Positions 9,717 to 17,647 of a DNA stretch of 64,000 nt are shown here, in pieces. This DNA is from Tritonibacter horizontis (GTDB lineage Bacteria > Pseudomonadota > Alphaproteobacteria > Rhodobacterales > Rhodobacteraceae), in NCBI RefSeq assembly GCF_001518015.1, contig NZ_LPUY01000135.1:41057-105056 (forward strand), written 5' to 3'. A model generated the notes under the pieces. It was not told the origin of the DNA, ran no database searches, and worked only from the letters and a program-made list of their open reading frames with translations. Made by a program: the position numbers and the translations under genes. Position 1 is the first letter of the stretch; the number at the start of each line of letters is the position of its first letter.

Positions 9717-10751
9717 CTACTCTGCTGCGATCGGGGTCTGTTTCGGGGTGTTGACGAGGTTTCGGATACGTCCCTCATTCAGGCACAACATGGCAGTTTC
9801 CACGGCGAGGCGACGGGCGTCGGCGACGCTTTCCGGGCTTGACCAGGCTGCGTGCGGCGACAGCAGCAGCCGTTCACCGACCAGCGGATCTTGGCGCCCT
9901 TCATAGGCGACTGAAACCGGGTCGTCGCTGGCGGGCGGCTCAACCGGAAGCACATCCAATGCGGCACCGGCGATAACATTTGTCCGCAATGCCTCCAAAA
10001 GGGCAGGGACATCAACGATGGCCCCGCGCGCGGTGTTGATCAGCAAGGCCTCCGGTTTCATCCGGGCCAGCGTTTCGGCGTTGATCATGTTGCGGGTCGT
10101 ATCCGTCAGCGGGCAATGCAAGCTGACAACGTCACTGATTTCCAGCAGAGCGCCGAGGCTTTCGACCCGCTGGACGCCAACCGCGATCTCGCTCCCACGG
10201 GAGACATAGGGATCATAGCACACGACGTTCAGGCCAAACCCCTTGGCCCGCAGCGCCGTTGCTGTTCCGATACGGCCAAGCCCGACAATCCCCAATGTCC
10301 GGCCACGCAACCGCCCCATCAGCGGTGCAAGCGCATGGTCAAATCCTGTCTGAGGGGAGGCCATCAGGGCGCGATGATACGAGGTCAGGCCGCGTTTGAA
10401 GTTCAGCATCATCGCGATGGCATGATCGGCCACTTCGCTGGTGCCATAGTCTGGCGTGTTGCACACAGGGATGCCCTTCGCCGCTGCAGCCTCCAGGTCG
10501 ATGTGATCAAAACCCACGCCGGCCCGAACGATGACGCGGCAACGCTCCAGCTTGTCGATCACCTGTGCGTCGATTGGCATCTCGTGCCAGACCACCAATG
10601 CATCCGCCTTGCTCCAATCCGCGTCGGGAATGGCCTCGGGGCGGCGCGCACGGTGGATGCACCAGTCCACGCCACTGCCGGCCGTCTCGCGCTCGATCGT
10701 GGCATCATCCGGGTATTGCGCGTCTGGGGTCAGCAGTTGGAACCGGGTCAT
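9717..10751 (-). CDS. D-isomer-specific 2-hydroxyacid dehydrogenase (PGDH/CtBP-like)
   Basis: An NAD-dependent dehydrogenase of about 344 residues that interconverts 2-hydroxy acids and 2-keto acids. The Rossmann core has GLGRIGTATALRAKGFG, and the catalytic Arg (NTARGAIVD), Glu (LDVLPVEPP) and His (LSPHAAWSSPES) motifs are all present in order. The start ATG at 10751 follows a GAGAGGAAG ribosome-binding site; an in-frame TTG at 10772 is a less likely alternative. It is the first gene of the seven-protein minus-strand operon and faces a GntR regulator across 185 bp. Confidence 0.92.
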   Translation of the reverse strand: MTRFQLLTPDAQYPDDATIERETAGSGVDWCIHRARRPEAIPDADWSKADALVVWHEMPIDAQVIDKLERCRVIVRAGVGFDHIDLEAAAAKGIPVCNTPDYGTSEVADHAIAMMLNFKRGLTSYHRALMASPQTGFDHALAPLMGRLRGRTLGIVGLGRIGTATALRAKGFGLNVVCYDPYVSRGSEIAVGVQRVESLGALLEISDVVSLHCPLTDTTRNMINAETLARMKPEALLINTARGAIVDVPALLEALRTNVIAGAALDVLPVEPPASDDPVSVAYEGRQDPLVGERLLLSPHAAWSSPESVADARRLAVETAMLCLNEGRIRNLVNTPKQTPIAAE

Positions 10752-10782
10752 GTGATGGGCTTCCTCTCTCAAAGTACACCAT

Positions 10783-10813
10783 CTAGAATTCTAGTATGAA
10801 AACAATTTGTCAA
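10783..10813 (-). promoter_or_regulatory. Candidate promoter and palindromic operator upstream of the hydroxyacid dehydrogenase operon
   Basis: On the minus strand a consensus -35 box TTGACA lies at 10813-10808. A perfect 12-bp palindrome CTAGAATTCTAG at 10783-10794 covers the position expected for the -10 box. The divergent GntR gene starts at 10937, so repression by that regulator is a natural inference. The site is seen in the sequence; its ligand and binding protein are inferred. Confidence 0.5.
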
Positions 10814-10936
10814 GCACCTTCTGATGTCGTATTCGATAGGAGGGGGCGGTTCGCCCGGTTGCGGACAGGGTGACAAGGGCGTGACCCAAGTTGTGGATCT
10901 GGCTGAATTCAGGCCAAGGGTGAAAAGGAAACCAAA

Positions 10937-11632
10937 GTGTCGTTGAGCCAACAAGCGTTTGATCGCATTCAGAAAGCCATCGTTTCGGGGGCTTTGGATT
11001 TTGGCGAACGCCTCTCCGAGATGCAGATCGCGGAGGCACTTGGCATGAGCAAGGCACCGGTCCGGACGGCCTTTTTCAAACTGCGGGATATTCGCCTCGT
11101 CAATATCGTGCCGCAGGCGGGCACATATGTCTTTTCGCCGACTCGCGCGGATGTCTTCGAGATGAGCACCTTTCGCGCGGTGTTGGAAACGGCCGGGTTG
11201 CGGCTGTCGATGGCACAGCGACCTTCCGTGGTGCAAAGCGAACTGGAAGCGACAGTCGTGGCAATGGAAAAGGCGATCGCGGACGCGGATTGGAAAGCCT
11301 ATGAAACGGCGGATATGGATTTCCATCAGGTGTTTATCCGCAACTCGTCCAACAGCTATCTGCCGCAGGCGTTTGATCTTACCGCATCCGCCATCAAGGC
11401 GCTGCGCGTGCGGCTGCAGGGCGGTGAAGGCGGGTATCGCAAGCAGTCGTATGACGAGCACAAGCTGATCCTGCACCATGTTCAGAGCCAGGATGTCGAC
11501 AAAGCCACCAAGACGCTGGAAGAACATATCATGGTGATCAACTCCTCCAGTCTGGAACTACCGGCCGCCGGGACCGTGCGTTCAAAGGGTAGAACCCGCA
11601 CGTTTGAAGCCTACCGGGAGCTGTTTCGCTAA
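10937..11632 (+). CDS. GntR family transcriptional regulator with FCD ligand domain
   Basis: A 231-residue FadR-subfamily regulator. The N-terminal winged helix reads GERLSEMQIAEALGMSKAPVRTAFFKL (20-residue core from LSEMQIAE to VRTAF), followed by an all-helical FCD domain from about residue 80 to the end, with metal/ligand-type residues in DMDFHQVFI and HKLILHHVQSQD. The start is GTG at 10937 behind AAGGA. It is divergent from the hydroxyacid dehydrogenase/TRAP operon and is probably its substrate-responsive repressor. Confidence 0.92.
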   Translation: MSLSQQAFDRIQKAIVSGALDFGERLSEMQIAEALGMSKAPVRTAFFKLRDIRLVNIVPQAGTYVFSPTRADVFEMSTFRAVLETAGLRLSMAQRPSVVQSELEATVVAMEKAIADADWKAYETADMDFHQVFIRNSSNSYLPQAFDLTASAIKALRVRLQGGEGGYRKQSYDEHKLILHHVQSQDVDKATKTLEEHIMVINSSSLELPAAGTVRSKGRTRTFEAYRELFR

Positions 11633-11838
11633 CGGCCCTCAGGCACGGAGCTTTGCAATCTGGAATGCCCCACGCTGTGGTGCAGGTGAACCCAGATTGG
11701 CGCTCGGACCGGCGGAGACTGGCGCGGGCCAATTCAGGGACCGTTTTGCCACCCGCCTTTGCGGATGGATTTTATCTGCTTTCCCATGGGGACCAGACGC
11801 AGTAGACGGGCTGATCCTCGGAAATTTGGAATAATAAT

Positions 11839-12384
11839 ATGGCCCAGAAATCAACCATCTATAGAGTCGAACTCTCGGTCTCCGATATGGATCGCCACTA
11901 TTATGAAACCCATAAACTGACCATCGCAAAACATCCCTCGGAAACGGATGAACGACTGATGGTCCGTATGTTGGCTTTTGCATTAAATGCCCATGAGCAT
12001 CTTGAAATGGCAAAAGGTCTTTCAACGGATGACGAACCTGACATTTGGCAGAAAAGCCTGAGTGGCGTGCTCAATGTGTGGGTGGCCCTGGGCCTGCCCA
12101 GCGAGAAAATTGTGCGTCAATCCTGCGCCAAGGCCGACCGTGTTGTCATCTACCCCTATGGTGGCAAAGCGGCAGACATCTGGTGGGAAAAGATCAAGAA
12201 TTTCACCAACCGCTTTGATAATCTTCAGGTGGTCAATCTGTCTCAGACCGACACAAATGAGCTTGCCAAATTGCTAAGCCGCTCGATGAGACTGCAGGTC
12301 AACATTCAGGACGGTGAAGTGATGGTCAGCGTTGATGACAGCATTGTCTATGTCACACCTGTTCAGTGGAAGGGTGGGGTGTAG
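11839..12384 (+). CDS. yaeQ: YaeQ family protein
   Basis: A 181-residue protein that matches the YaeQ family along its whole length, from MAQKSTIYRVELSVSDMDR (conserved N-terminus) through HPSETDERLMVRMLAFALNA and WVALGLPSEKIVRQSC to the C-terminal VTPVQWKGG. YaeQ folds resemble PD-(D/E)XK nucleases; the family's role is poorly defined, though one member is reported to affect transcription antitermination. It stands alone: 206 bp follow the GntR gene and it converges on tetR. The start is ATG at 11839. Confidence 0.9.
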   Translation: MAQKSTIYRVELSVSDMDRHYYETHKLTIAKHPSETDERLMVRMLAFALNAHEHLEMAKGLSTDDEPDIWQKSLSGVLNVWVALGLPSEKIVRQSCAKADRVVIYPYGGKAADIWWEKIKNFTNRFDNLQVVNLSQTDTNELAKLLSRSMRLQVNIQDGEVMVSVDDSIVYVTPVQWKGGV

Positions 12385-12568
12385 CGGATCAGGTTTTGAC
12401 CTGGCCGTTTTCCCCTCCAAAGGATGCTGTTCCCGCAGATATGTTGCGCGCGGATCCACCTTGGCAGTTAGATGCAGTCGGATGCGGTCACAGTATCAGA
12501 GCCGACCTGGACCCATCGTGCGGCTCGGTCCAGTGCAAAAGAAAGCCAGCGCAAAGTGAAGGGGCCGC

Positions 12569-13177
12569 TCAGGCCGAAAGCAACATTTCAACCCGGCTAT
12601 CCACCTCCTCCAGCATGCGCTCGCTGGACCATCCCGCACGCCCCTTGAACATATAGCCTTGCCGGATGTCAAAGAGCAGCGCCGCCCTGGATTTGGCCGG
12701 AAAATCGGGATCTAGCGTGCCTTTTTCTATTTCCCGCTCAAACCGCGCGGCGAGACGGTGTTCAGTGTCGGCAATCGCGGCTTCGACCCGCTCCGCCACC
12801 CCATCAACCTGTCCGACCGAGGCCACGACGCTGGAGGCAAGGAAACAGCCCGTTGCGCCGCTTTCGTGCTCAGTCGCGGATCGGATGATTTCGGACAAAA
12901 AGGCACGCAGAGCTTTTTCAATATCCTCCTCCCCTTCCAGCGCCACCAGAGGCGTGCAGGCATCCGCCGAGCAATAATAATCTATCGTCTTCAGATAGAG
13001 GCCGCGTTTGTCTCCGAACGCCGCATAAAGACTCGGGCCGGTGATCCCCATGGCGCCGGTCAGGTCGCGCATGGAGGCACCATCATATCCCTTTTCCCAG
13101 AACACAGCCATCGCTTGAAGCAGGGCGGTGTTATAGTCAAAGGCGCGCGGGCGGCCTATTTTTTTTGTAACGTTCAA
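12569..13177 (-). CDS. TetR/AcrR family transcriptional regulator
   Basis: A 202-residue TetR-family repressor. The N-terminal helix-turn-helix region reads GRPRAFDYNTALLQAMAVFW, then YDGASMRDLTGAMGITGPSL and YAAFGDKRGLY, the classic TetR pattern. The C-terminal ligand domain has a paired-helix region with CSADA and GCFLASSVV. The probable start is TTG at 13177 (MNVTKKIGRPRAFD), since no better ATG precedes the DNA-binding domain. It is divergent from the peroxiredoxin-like gene and its promoter region contains an operator-like dyad. Confidence 0.9.
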   Translation of the reverse strand: MNVTKKIGRPRAFDYNTALLQAMAVFWEKGYDGASMRDLTGAMGITGPSLYAAFGDKRGLYLKTIDYYCSADACTPLVALEGEEDIEKALRAFLSEIIRSATEHESGATGCFLASSVVASVGQVDGVAERVEAAIADTEHRLAARFEREIEKGTLDPDFPAKSRAALLFDIRQGYMFKGRAGWSSERMLEEVDSRVEMLLSA

Positions 13178-13187
13178 TATGTAACTC

Positions 13188-13230
13188 TTGACGTTTCTGG
13201 TTTCTGATCATTATGTAACGATCAGTACAT
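13188..13230 (+). promoter_or_regulatory. Promoter and dyad operator between tetR and the peroxiredoxin-like gene
   Basis: A -35 box TTGACG (13188-13193), a 17-bp spacer and a -10-like TTATGT (13211-13216) point toward the peroxiredoxin-like gene. An 18-bp dyad, ATGTA-n2-GATC-n2-TACAT at 13213-13230, overlaps the -10. The half-site TGTAAC also occurs at 13166-13171 and 13180-13185, near the tetR start. This arrangement suits autoregulated TetR repression of both directions. Confidence 0.6.
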
Positions 13231-13247
13231 ATAGGAGATCACCCAAA

Positions 13248-13781
13248 TTGACCAGTGAAAAACGCGCCGCCAGAACTGTGTTTCCGGCGCTCAGCCTCCC
13301 TGTGCTTGCCGGTGGGACGCGCGACATTTCCAAACCAAAGGATGGTTTGGAATGGATGCTCGTTCTTGTTTATCGCGGCAAACATTGCCCGCTGTGCACG
13401 ACCTACCTGCAACAGCTCAATTCGACTTTGCCCGACCTTAATGCGCAGGGGGTCGATGTGGTCGCGGTGTCTGCGGACAGCCGGGACCGCGCACTCGCCC
13501 AGATGGCAGACGTGGACCCGAAATTCGACGTCGCTTACGGGCTGACCATCCCCCAGATGCAGGAAATGGGGCTCTATATCTCCAGCCCGCGCAACGGGAT
13601 GGATGTCGAGGCCCCGTTCGCCGAACCCGGCCTGTTCGTTCTCGACAATGCAGGGGTCCTGCAGATCGTCGATATTTCGAACGTTCCCTTTGCACGGCCG
13701 GATCTCGCCTGGATTGCCAAGGGGATCGGGTTCCGCCGCGGCCCCATGAAAGATGCGCCTGTCAACGGCACATATGCCTAA
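13248..13781 (+). CDS. Peroxiredoxin-like (AhpC/TSA, thioredoxin-fold) protein
   Basis: A thioredoxin-fold protein of about 177 residues related to AhpC/TSA peroxiredoxins, with a CxxC centre in YRGKHCPLCTTYLQQL and the beta-strand VVAVSADSRDRAL after it. It would reduce peroxides or act as a disulfide reductase in the cytoplasm. The TTG at 13248 is the preferred start because AGGAGA sits nine bases upstream; an upstream in-frame ATG-like start at 13188 would run through the promoter. It is followed 17 bases later by the NTF2-like gene and divergent from tetR. Confidence 0.85.
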   Translation: MTSEKRAARTVFPALSLPVLAGGTRDISKPKDGLEWMLVLVYRGKHCPLCTTYLQQLNSTLPDLNAQGVDVVAVSADSRDRALAQMADVDPKFDVAYGLTIPQMQEMGLYISSPRNGMDVEAPFAEPGLFVLDNAGVLQIVDISNVPFARPDLAWIAKGIGFRRGPMKDAPVNGTYA

Positions 13782-13798
13782 CACAAAGGAGAAAAGTG

Positions 13799-14197
13799 AT
13801 GACTGAGAACACCAAAGAGGCCCTGCTTGCCAAGGTTCAGGACCTGATGAAATACGGTACCAGCGCCAATATGGAAGAGCTGGACAAGATCTATCACAAG
13901 GACATCATTGTCATGGATCTCAACATCGACGGCCGCCTGGTCAGCCTGAAGAAACAAGGTTTCATGGAGATGTTGAAAGAGGCCTTCAAGGACAAGATCC
14001 CAGAAGACCACATGTGGTCGAAAATTCACAGCGCGACGGTAAACGACGACCGTGGCCATGTTCTGATCTCCCGGAAAATTCCGGTTGGTGGCCCAAAGAT
14101 GCATATCGAGCTGAGCATTGATTTCGTTTTTGAGGACGGCCGCTGGCAGGTCACACGGGAGGTCAACTTCAGCCGTCCCGATCGCGAAGCGGCCTGA
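13799..14197 (+). CDS. NTF2-like / SnoaL-like domain protein
   Basis: A 132-residue protein with the size and alternating helix/strand pattern of the NTF2-like fold: an N-terminal helix (EALLAKVQDLMKYG), IYHKDIIVMDLN, a central helix FMEMLKEAF, and a beta-rich C-terminus ending in DFVFEDGRWQVTREVNF. The terminal GRWQVTRE resembles the DGRWRI strand common in this fold. AGGAGA lies before the ATG at 13799; a GTG one codon upstream is also possible. It likely forms an operon with the peroxiredoxin-like gene under TetR control. No catalytic function can be assigned. Confidence 0.8.
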   Translation: MTENTKEALLAKVQDLMKYGTSANMEELDKIYHKDIIVMDLNIDGRLVSLKKQGFMEMLKEAFKDKIPEDHMWSKIHSATVNDDRGHVLISRKIPVGGPKMHIELSIDFVFEDGRWQVTREVNFSRPDREAA

Positions 14198-14221
14198 ATC
14201 CTCACTGCGATTGTATAAGAC

Positions 14222-14263
14222 GACCCGACGAGCGGATGCCCCATGGCACGGTCACGTCGGGTC
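14222..14263 (+). terminator. Candidate hairpin terminator after the NTF2-like gene
   Basis: Nine-bp arms GACCCGACG (14222-14230) and CGTCGGGTC (14255-14263) pair perfectly across a 24-base loop, 25 bases after the NTF2-like stop. There is only a weak T-run further on (GTTTTAT), so termination efficiency is uncertain. Confidence 0.4.
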
Positions 14264-14276
14264 AGATCCCCGCGTT

Positions 14277-14510
14277 TTATGTGGGTCCATGCTGCTTTTG
14301 CCTCAGGCGCCAATGTTGCTTGGGTCTGGCGGCGGTGGTGGTCATCCGCCACCGCTGCATCGGGCCGAGTGCCCCAACAAGACTGACAATGCGAAACAAT
14401 AGGCAGGCCCCGGAGCCGCCGTAAGCCGCGTAAAAGGCGTCTTCGTCGGCAAGGCCGGAGCTTGGACTCGCCAGCGGGAAGGCCGTGGACCGTTGGAGTG
14501 TATCAGGCAT
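14277..14510 (-). CDS. Possible small hypothetical protein, divergent from LysR
   Basis: A 77-codon frame with an ATG at 14510 and AGAGGA eight bases upstream. Third-position GC is fairly high, as in real genes here. It contains a short hydrophobic segment (ACLLFRIVSLVGALG) and a basic C-terminus. I recognise no family. It lies divergent from the LysR gene at 14624, which is the only contextual support. It may be spurious. Confidence 0.25.
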   Translation of the reverse strand: MPDTLQRSTAFPLASPSSGLADEDAFYAAYGGSGACLLFRIVSLVGALGPMQRWRMTTTAARPKQHWRLRQKQHGPT

Positions 14511-14623
14511 GCAAGGTTTCCTCTTGGCAGCTATTCGCACAGCGTGCTTGACCTCAGCCCAGGATAGCGGCCAAGTGGACATTACAAAACGAAACGGTTT
14601 GAACTCTTCTTTGCAGAAGTGAA

Positions 14624-15505
14624 ATGATAGATTCGGGAAAGCCACCCATCGGTGCAGCCAATGCTGAGGCCCAAACGGGCCCTCGGACCGGCGGCCCCGA
14701 TTGGGAAAACCTCAACCTGTTTCTGGCCGTCGCCCGCGATGGCGGGTTATCGGCGGCGGCACGGAACACTGGGCGCAGTCCAGCAACCCTGGGGCGGCGC
14801 ATGCAGGGGCTGGAACGCAGCATTGGCCGCGACCTGTTCGTCCGCCACGACCGCGGTTATCGGCTGACCAGTGAGGGCCAGGCGCTGTTTGCGGAGCTGA
14901 CAGAGGTGGAGGCGCGGATCAGCCGGCTTACTCAACGTCCGGACCCGGATGGTCTGCCGTTGGTCAAGGTTTCGGCAGGCACCTGGACGACGCTTGTGTT
15001 GCTGCGTGGTGTTGACAGCCTGGTGGGCACACCACCAGATATTCGCCTGCGTTTTGTCGCCGCGGAGCAAGTCCTGGATATCGCTCATCGAGAGGTGGTG
15101 ATCGGCTTTCGCAATCGCCGCCCGACGGAAACGTCGCTGGCCGGGCGCAAACTGGCGGCGGTGGAGTTCGCCCCCTATGCCGCTGCGGGTGCGCCTGACC
15201 GCTGGATCCGCGTGGTCGCTGACACCCCATCTGCGCGCTGGGTTGCGCAAACCTCTGGCGGCGATACAGTTTGCGAAGTCAACAGTCCGCGCAATGCCCT
15301 GGATCTGGCGCTAGCGGGGCAGGGAACGGCTTTGCTGCCTTGTTTCATTGGGGACACTGAACCGGGGTTGCAGCGAGTTGGCAATGTGGTGTCGGAACTA
15401 AGCCACGACCAATGGCTGGTGACCCATGACGCTGACCGCCACCTGCCAGAGGTCCGGCGCGCCATAGATCGGATGTGCCGCTTGCTGTCACGCACCGGCG
15501 CCTGA
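14624..15505 (+). CDS. LysR family transcriptional regulator
   Basis: A 293-residue LysR-type regulator. After a 25-residue leader the winged helix-turn-helix reads NLNLFLAVARDGGLSAAARN, then SPATLGRRMQGLERSIGRDL and the wing YRLTSEGQALF. The effector-binding domain follows from about residue 100, somewhat diverged and ending in RRAIDRMCRLLS. The ribosome-binding site before the ATG is weak. The target is not obvious: the SDR downstream is convergent and only a doubtful small frame is divergent. Confidence 0.88.
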   Translation: MIDSGKPPIGAANAEAQTGPRTGGPDWENLNLFLAVARDGGLSAAARNTGRSPATLGRRMQGLERSIGRDLFVRHDRGYRLTSEGQALFAELTEVEARISRLTQRPDPDGLPLVKVSAGTWTTLVLLRGVDSLVGTPPDIRLRFVAAEQVLDIAHREVVIGFRNRRPTETSLAGRKLAAVEFAPYAAAGAPDRWIRVVADTPSARWVAQTSGGDTVCEVNSPRNALDLALAGQGTALLPCFIGDTEPGLQRVGNVVSELSHDQWLVTHDADRHLPEVRRAIDRMCRLLSRTGA

Positions 15506-15595
15506 GCTGGGGTCGCGCGCAGATCGGTCTGCTTGCCCAGAGCGATGTGGCAGATTGCTTTGCCACACCATTTAGCAGATTTCGCACCCGGACTA

Positions 15596-15630
15596 GGCCC
15601 GGCCCCCGCATCTGCGCGCGGGGCCGGGCC
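15596..15630. terminator. Bidirectional hairpin terminator between lysR and SDR
   Basis: Arms GGCCCGGCCCC (15596-15606) and GGGGCCGGGCC (15620-15630) form a perfect 11-bp stem between two convergent genes. A second hairpin (TGTGGCA 15546-15552 with TGCCACA 15561-15567) lies just upstream. Neither has a long T-run, but position and strength suggest termination in both directions. Confidence 0.6.
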
Positions 15631-15635
15631 AGGGA

Positions 15636-16379
15636 TCAGCTGAACAGCAAACCACCATTGATGTCGACGTTGGTACCGGTCAGGAAGGCGGCATCATCGC
15701 TAGCCAGATAGGCCACCAGATTGGCGACATCTTCGGGCGTGCCCTGCCGTTTGAGCGGGGTGGCGGCTTCGACGTTGCGGCGCGCCTCATCCTTGGTAAA
15801 GATGTTGTGGAAATCCGTGTCGATCATGCCGGGGCAGAGGGCGTTTACACGGATGTCCGGACCCAGCTCTTTGGCCAGGCCACGTGTCAAGGTCATCACC
15901 GCCCCTTTTGATGTTGCATAGGCCACCGCGCCGCCGCCGCCGCCATCGCGGCCGGCTTGCGATGCGACATTGACGATCGCCCCTTTGGACATATGCGGCA
16001 GGCAGGCCTTGATCATCGTGACCGTGCTGGTCAAGTTCAGGTTCATCACCGCATGCCAATGATCCATCGACATCTCTGCCAGGGTTTTGCGGGCAATAAG
16101 GCCCCCGGCGTTGTTGACCAGAATGTCGACGCTGCCGAAAGTCTCAAGAGCCGTCGCCACCAGTGCTTCGGCGCTTTCCGCTTTGTTCAGGTCGCCCTGA
16201 ACCGCAATTGCGCTGCCGCCGGCCGCTTCGATGTCCTTGACGACCTGTTCGGCCCCCGCAGAGGATGCGAAATAATTGATGACAACGCGGGCGCCCTGTT
16301 CCGCCAGTTTCAGCGCACAGGCGCGTCCGATATCGCGTCCGCCACCGGTGACGATTGCCGTCTTGCCTTGGAGGTTCAT
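15636..16379 (-). CDS. Short-chain dehydrogenase/reductase (3-oxoacyl-ACP reductase-like, FabG family)
   Basis: A classical SDR of 247 residues. It has the cofactor motif [12 protein letters not shown], the NNAGG motif, a catalytic Ser region NVASQAG, and YATSK as the catalytic Tyr-Lys pair. A glycine run ([12 protein letters not shown]) sits just before the active site. Arg-free NINYF after strand 2 does not clearly settle NADH versus NADPH. The start ATG at 16379 follows AAAGGA; the longer open frame upstream is not used. It is monocistronic, with a 385-bp upstream gap shared with a GntR gene. Confidence 0.9.
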   Translation of the reverse strand: MNLQGKTAIVTGGGRDIGRACALKLAEQGARVVINYFASSAGAEQVVKDIEAAGGSAIAVQGDLNKAESAEALVATALETFGSVDILVNNAGGLIARKTLAEMSMDHWHAVMNLNLTSTVTMIKACLPHMSKGAIVNVASQAGRDGGGGGAVAYATSKGAVMTLTRGLAKELGPDIRVNALCPGMIDTDFHNIFTKDEARRNVEAATPLKRQGTPEDVANLVAYLASDDAAFLTGTNVDINGGLLFS

Positions 16380-16764
16380 GGTTTTTCCTTTCACTGTCGT
16401 GTTCAACGACACGTCCTGCAATTTTGCCTGGGTGTCTTGTTGCCGGAGCAAGCCCTTCAGAAGAATGAACAGGCGCGACTTCTGGGAGACGCCGCGCCTG
16501 TCACCGATGCCGCGCAAGGAGCAGTCTCGATCAGCAAGCTGTCGCAACTCCCCCAGGCGCGGCGCCGTTCCCGCGGAACTGGGCCGCGTTTGGCGACTTC
16601 GGCACAAGGGGTGGCGTATTTGTCGCGGCTTGTCAATTCTTGTATCCCAGATTGAATACTAAATACGACCGCTCTATACTAAGGCTGCGTCACTGCGCTC
16701 TGGGAAATCAACTGGCATTCATCGCCGCAACCCCATATTGAGCGTCGACGCGGGAGGAGCCACG
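16380..16764. other. Divergent regulatory gap between SDR and GntR/TRAP-2
   Basis: A 385-bp gap with no credible gene. It holds the SDR leader, a 9-bp hairpin (ACAGGCGCG 16469-16477 with CGCGCCTGT 16493-16501, 15-base loop), and near the right end a promoter for the GntR gene. The right third is AT-richer than its surroundings, as expected of a control region. Confidence 0.5.
16630..16658 (+). promoter_or_regulatory. Candidate gntR promoter with repeated motif
   Basis: TTGTCA (16630-16635), a 17-bp spacer and TGAATA (16653-16658) resemble a sigma-70 promoter. The spacer contains TTCTTGTATCC (16637-16647), which recurs exactly at 17549-17559 in front of the TRAP binding-protein gene. A repressor bound here would block RNA polymerase. 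Confidence 0.45.
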
Positions 16765-17454
16765 ATGCCGAAAGTTGAAACTGCGCCGGAAGGCCGCTCC
16801 AGTGTCGAGCGAATCGTTGATTTCCTGTATAAGGAGATCACCTCCATGCGGATGCTTCCCGGAACGCGAATATCCGAGACAGACATCGCAGGAAAATTCG
16901 GCGTGTCCCGGCAACCTGTACGCGAAGCGTTCACTCATTTGGCAAATATGGACCTGATTCTGGTGCGCCCCAAACGGGCCACCGAGGTCAAAAAGCTCTC
17001 GATCAAGGCAATCGAAAAGAGCCGCTTCGTCCGCGCCGCCGTTGAGGCTGCCGCTCTGCGCGAAGCCGTTAAACACTGTGATGCCGCCGCCGGCTTTCAG
17101 CTGGAAGCCTTGCTGGCCTTGCAGAAAAAGGCCCTTGCAGAGCGCGACTACCGCGCGTTTTCAAAGTTGGACTACGATTTTCACAAGACGGTTTGTGACA
17201 TCGGCAAGGTCCCCTATGCGTTCGAAGTGATTCGCGAAGAAAAAGAAAAAGTCGACCGGCTTTGTATGCTTGGCCTTGCGAAAGAAGACCGGATGCCTCT
17301 GCTGGTAGAGGATCATGAAGAGATCACCGACGCAATCAAGGCTGGCGATGCCGAACGCGCAGTCGACGCCGGCATGCTGCATCTGACTCGACTGGACGAC
17401 ACGATTAAGTCTATCCGCATCAACAGCGCAGCCTATTTCGACGACAACGCATAA
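16765..17454 (+). CDS. GntR family transcriptional regulator with FCD domain (TRAP-2 locus)
   Basis: A FadR-subfamily GntR regulator of about 229 residues. The winged helix contains GTRISETDIAGKFGVSRQPV and REAFTHLANMDLI, and the FCD domain begins near SRFVRAAVEAAAL with the histidine-containing DYDFHKTVCDIG. The start ATG at 16765 is set by GGGAGGAG five bases upstream; an earlier in-frame start at 16738 lacks this. It lies 193 bp before TRAP system 2 on the same strand and probably senses its substrate. Confidence 0.92.
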   Translation: MPKVETAPEGRSSVERIVDFLYKEITSMRMLPGTRISETDIAGKFGVSRQPVREAFTHLANMDLILVRPKRATEVKKLSIKAIEKSRFVRAAVEAAALREAVKHCDAAAGFQLEALLALQKKALAERDYRAFSKLDYDFHKTVCDIGKVPYAFEVIREEKEKVDRLCMLGLAKEDRMPLLVEDHEEITDAIKAGDAERAVDAGMLHLTRLDDTIKSIRINSAAYFDDNA

Positions 17455-17516
17455 TTCGCTGCGGCTGTCGCCCAGCCCCGCTTTCCAAGAGGTCCGTGCA
17501 GGGAAAACCCCCGCCG

Positions 17517-17559
17517 CTGACAACTTGAAGACCCAGCGCATAAGATTCTTCTTGTATCC
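17517..17559 (+). promoter_or_regulatory. Candidate TRAP-2 promoter with GntR-type operator motif
   Basis: CTGACA (17517-17522), an 18-bp spacer and TAAGAT (17541-17546) form a plausible promoter. TTCTTGTATCC at 17549-17559 sits just downstream of the -10; with the following bases it contains CTTG-TATC-CAAG, an inverted-repeat core. The same 11-mer occurs in the gntR promoter. Confidence 0.45.
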
Positions 17560-17647
17560 AAGTTTTGCGACAAGTAATCATGATGCTGCACATGGCCGCC
17601 AAAGAAAGCGCGCCGATCGAGTTGCATTCATGCAAGGGAGGAATAGC

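Larger units (their letters stand above)
14198..14623. other. Intergenic stretch between the NTF2-like and LysR genes
   Basis: This 426-bp gap holds a hairpin near the left end (14222-14263), a weak minus-strand open frame of 77 codons (14277-14510) and the LysR 5' region. No RNA gene or mobile element is seen. LysR genes are often divergent from a target, which would make the small minus-strand frame the only local candidate. Confidence 0.4.

Noticed and set aside
8196..9842. 548-codon plus-strand open frame opposite TRAP-1 genes
   Set aside because: It is antisense to dctQ and dctP, has a His/Gly/Arg-rich composition with no domain, and arises from high GC third positions.
10769..11527. 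252-codon minus-strand frame opposite the GntR gene
   Set aside because: Its sequence has no recognised fold; the plus-strand GntR gene has clear domains and a ribosome-binding site.
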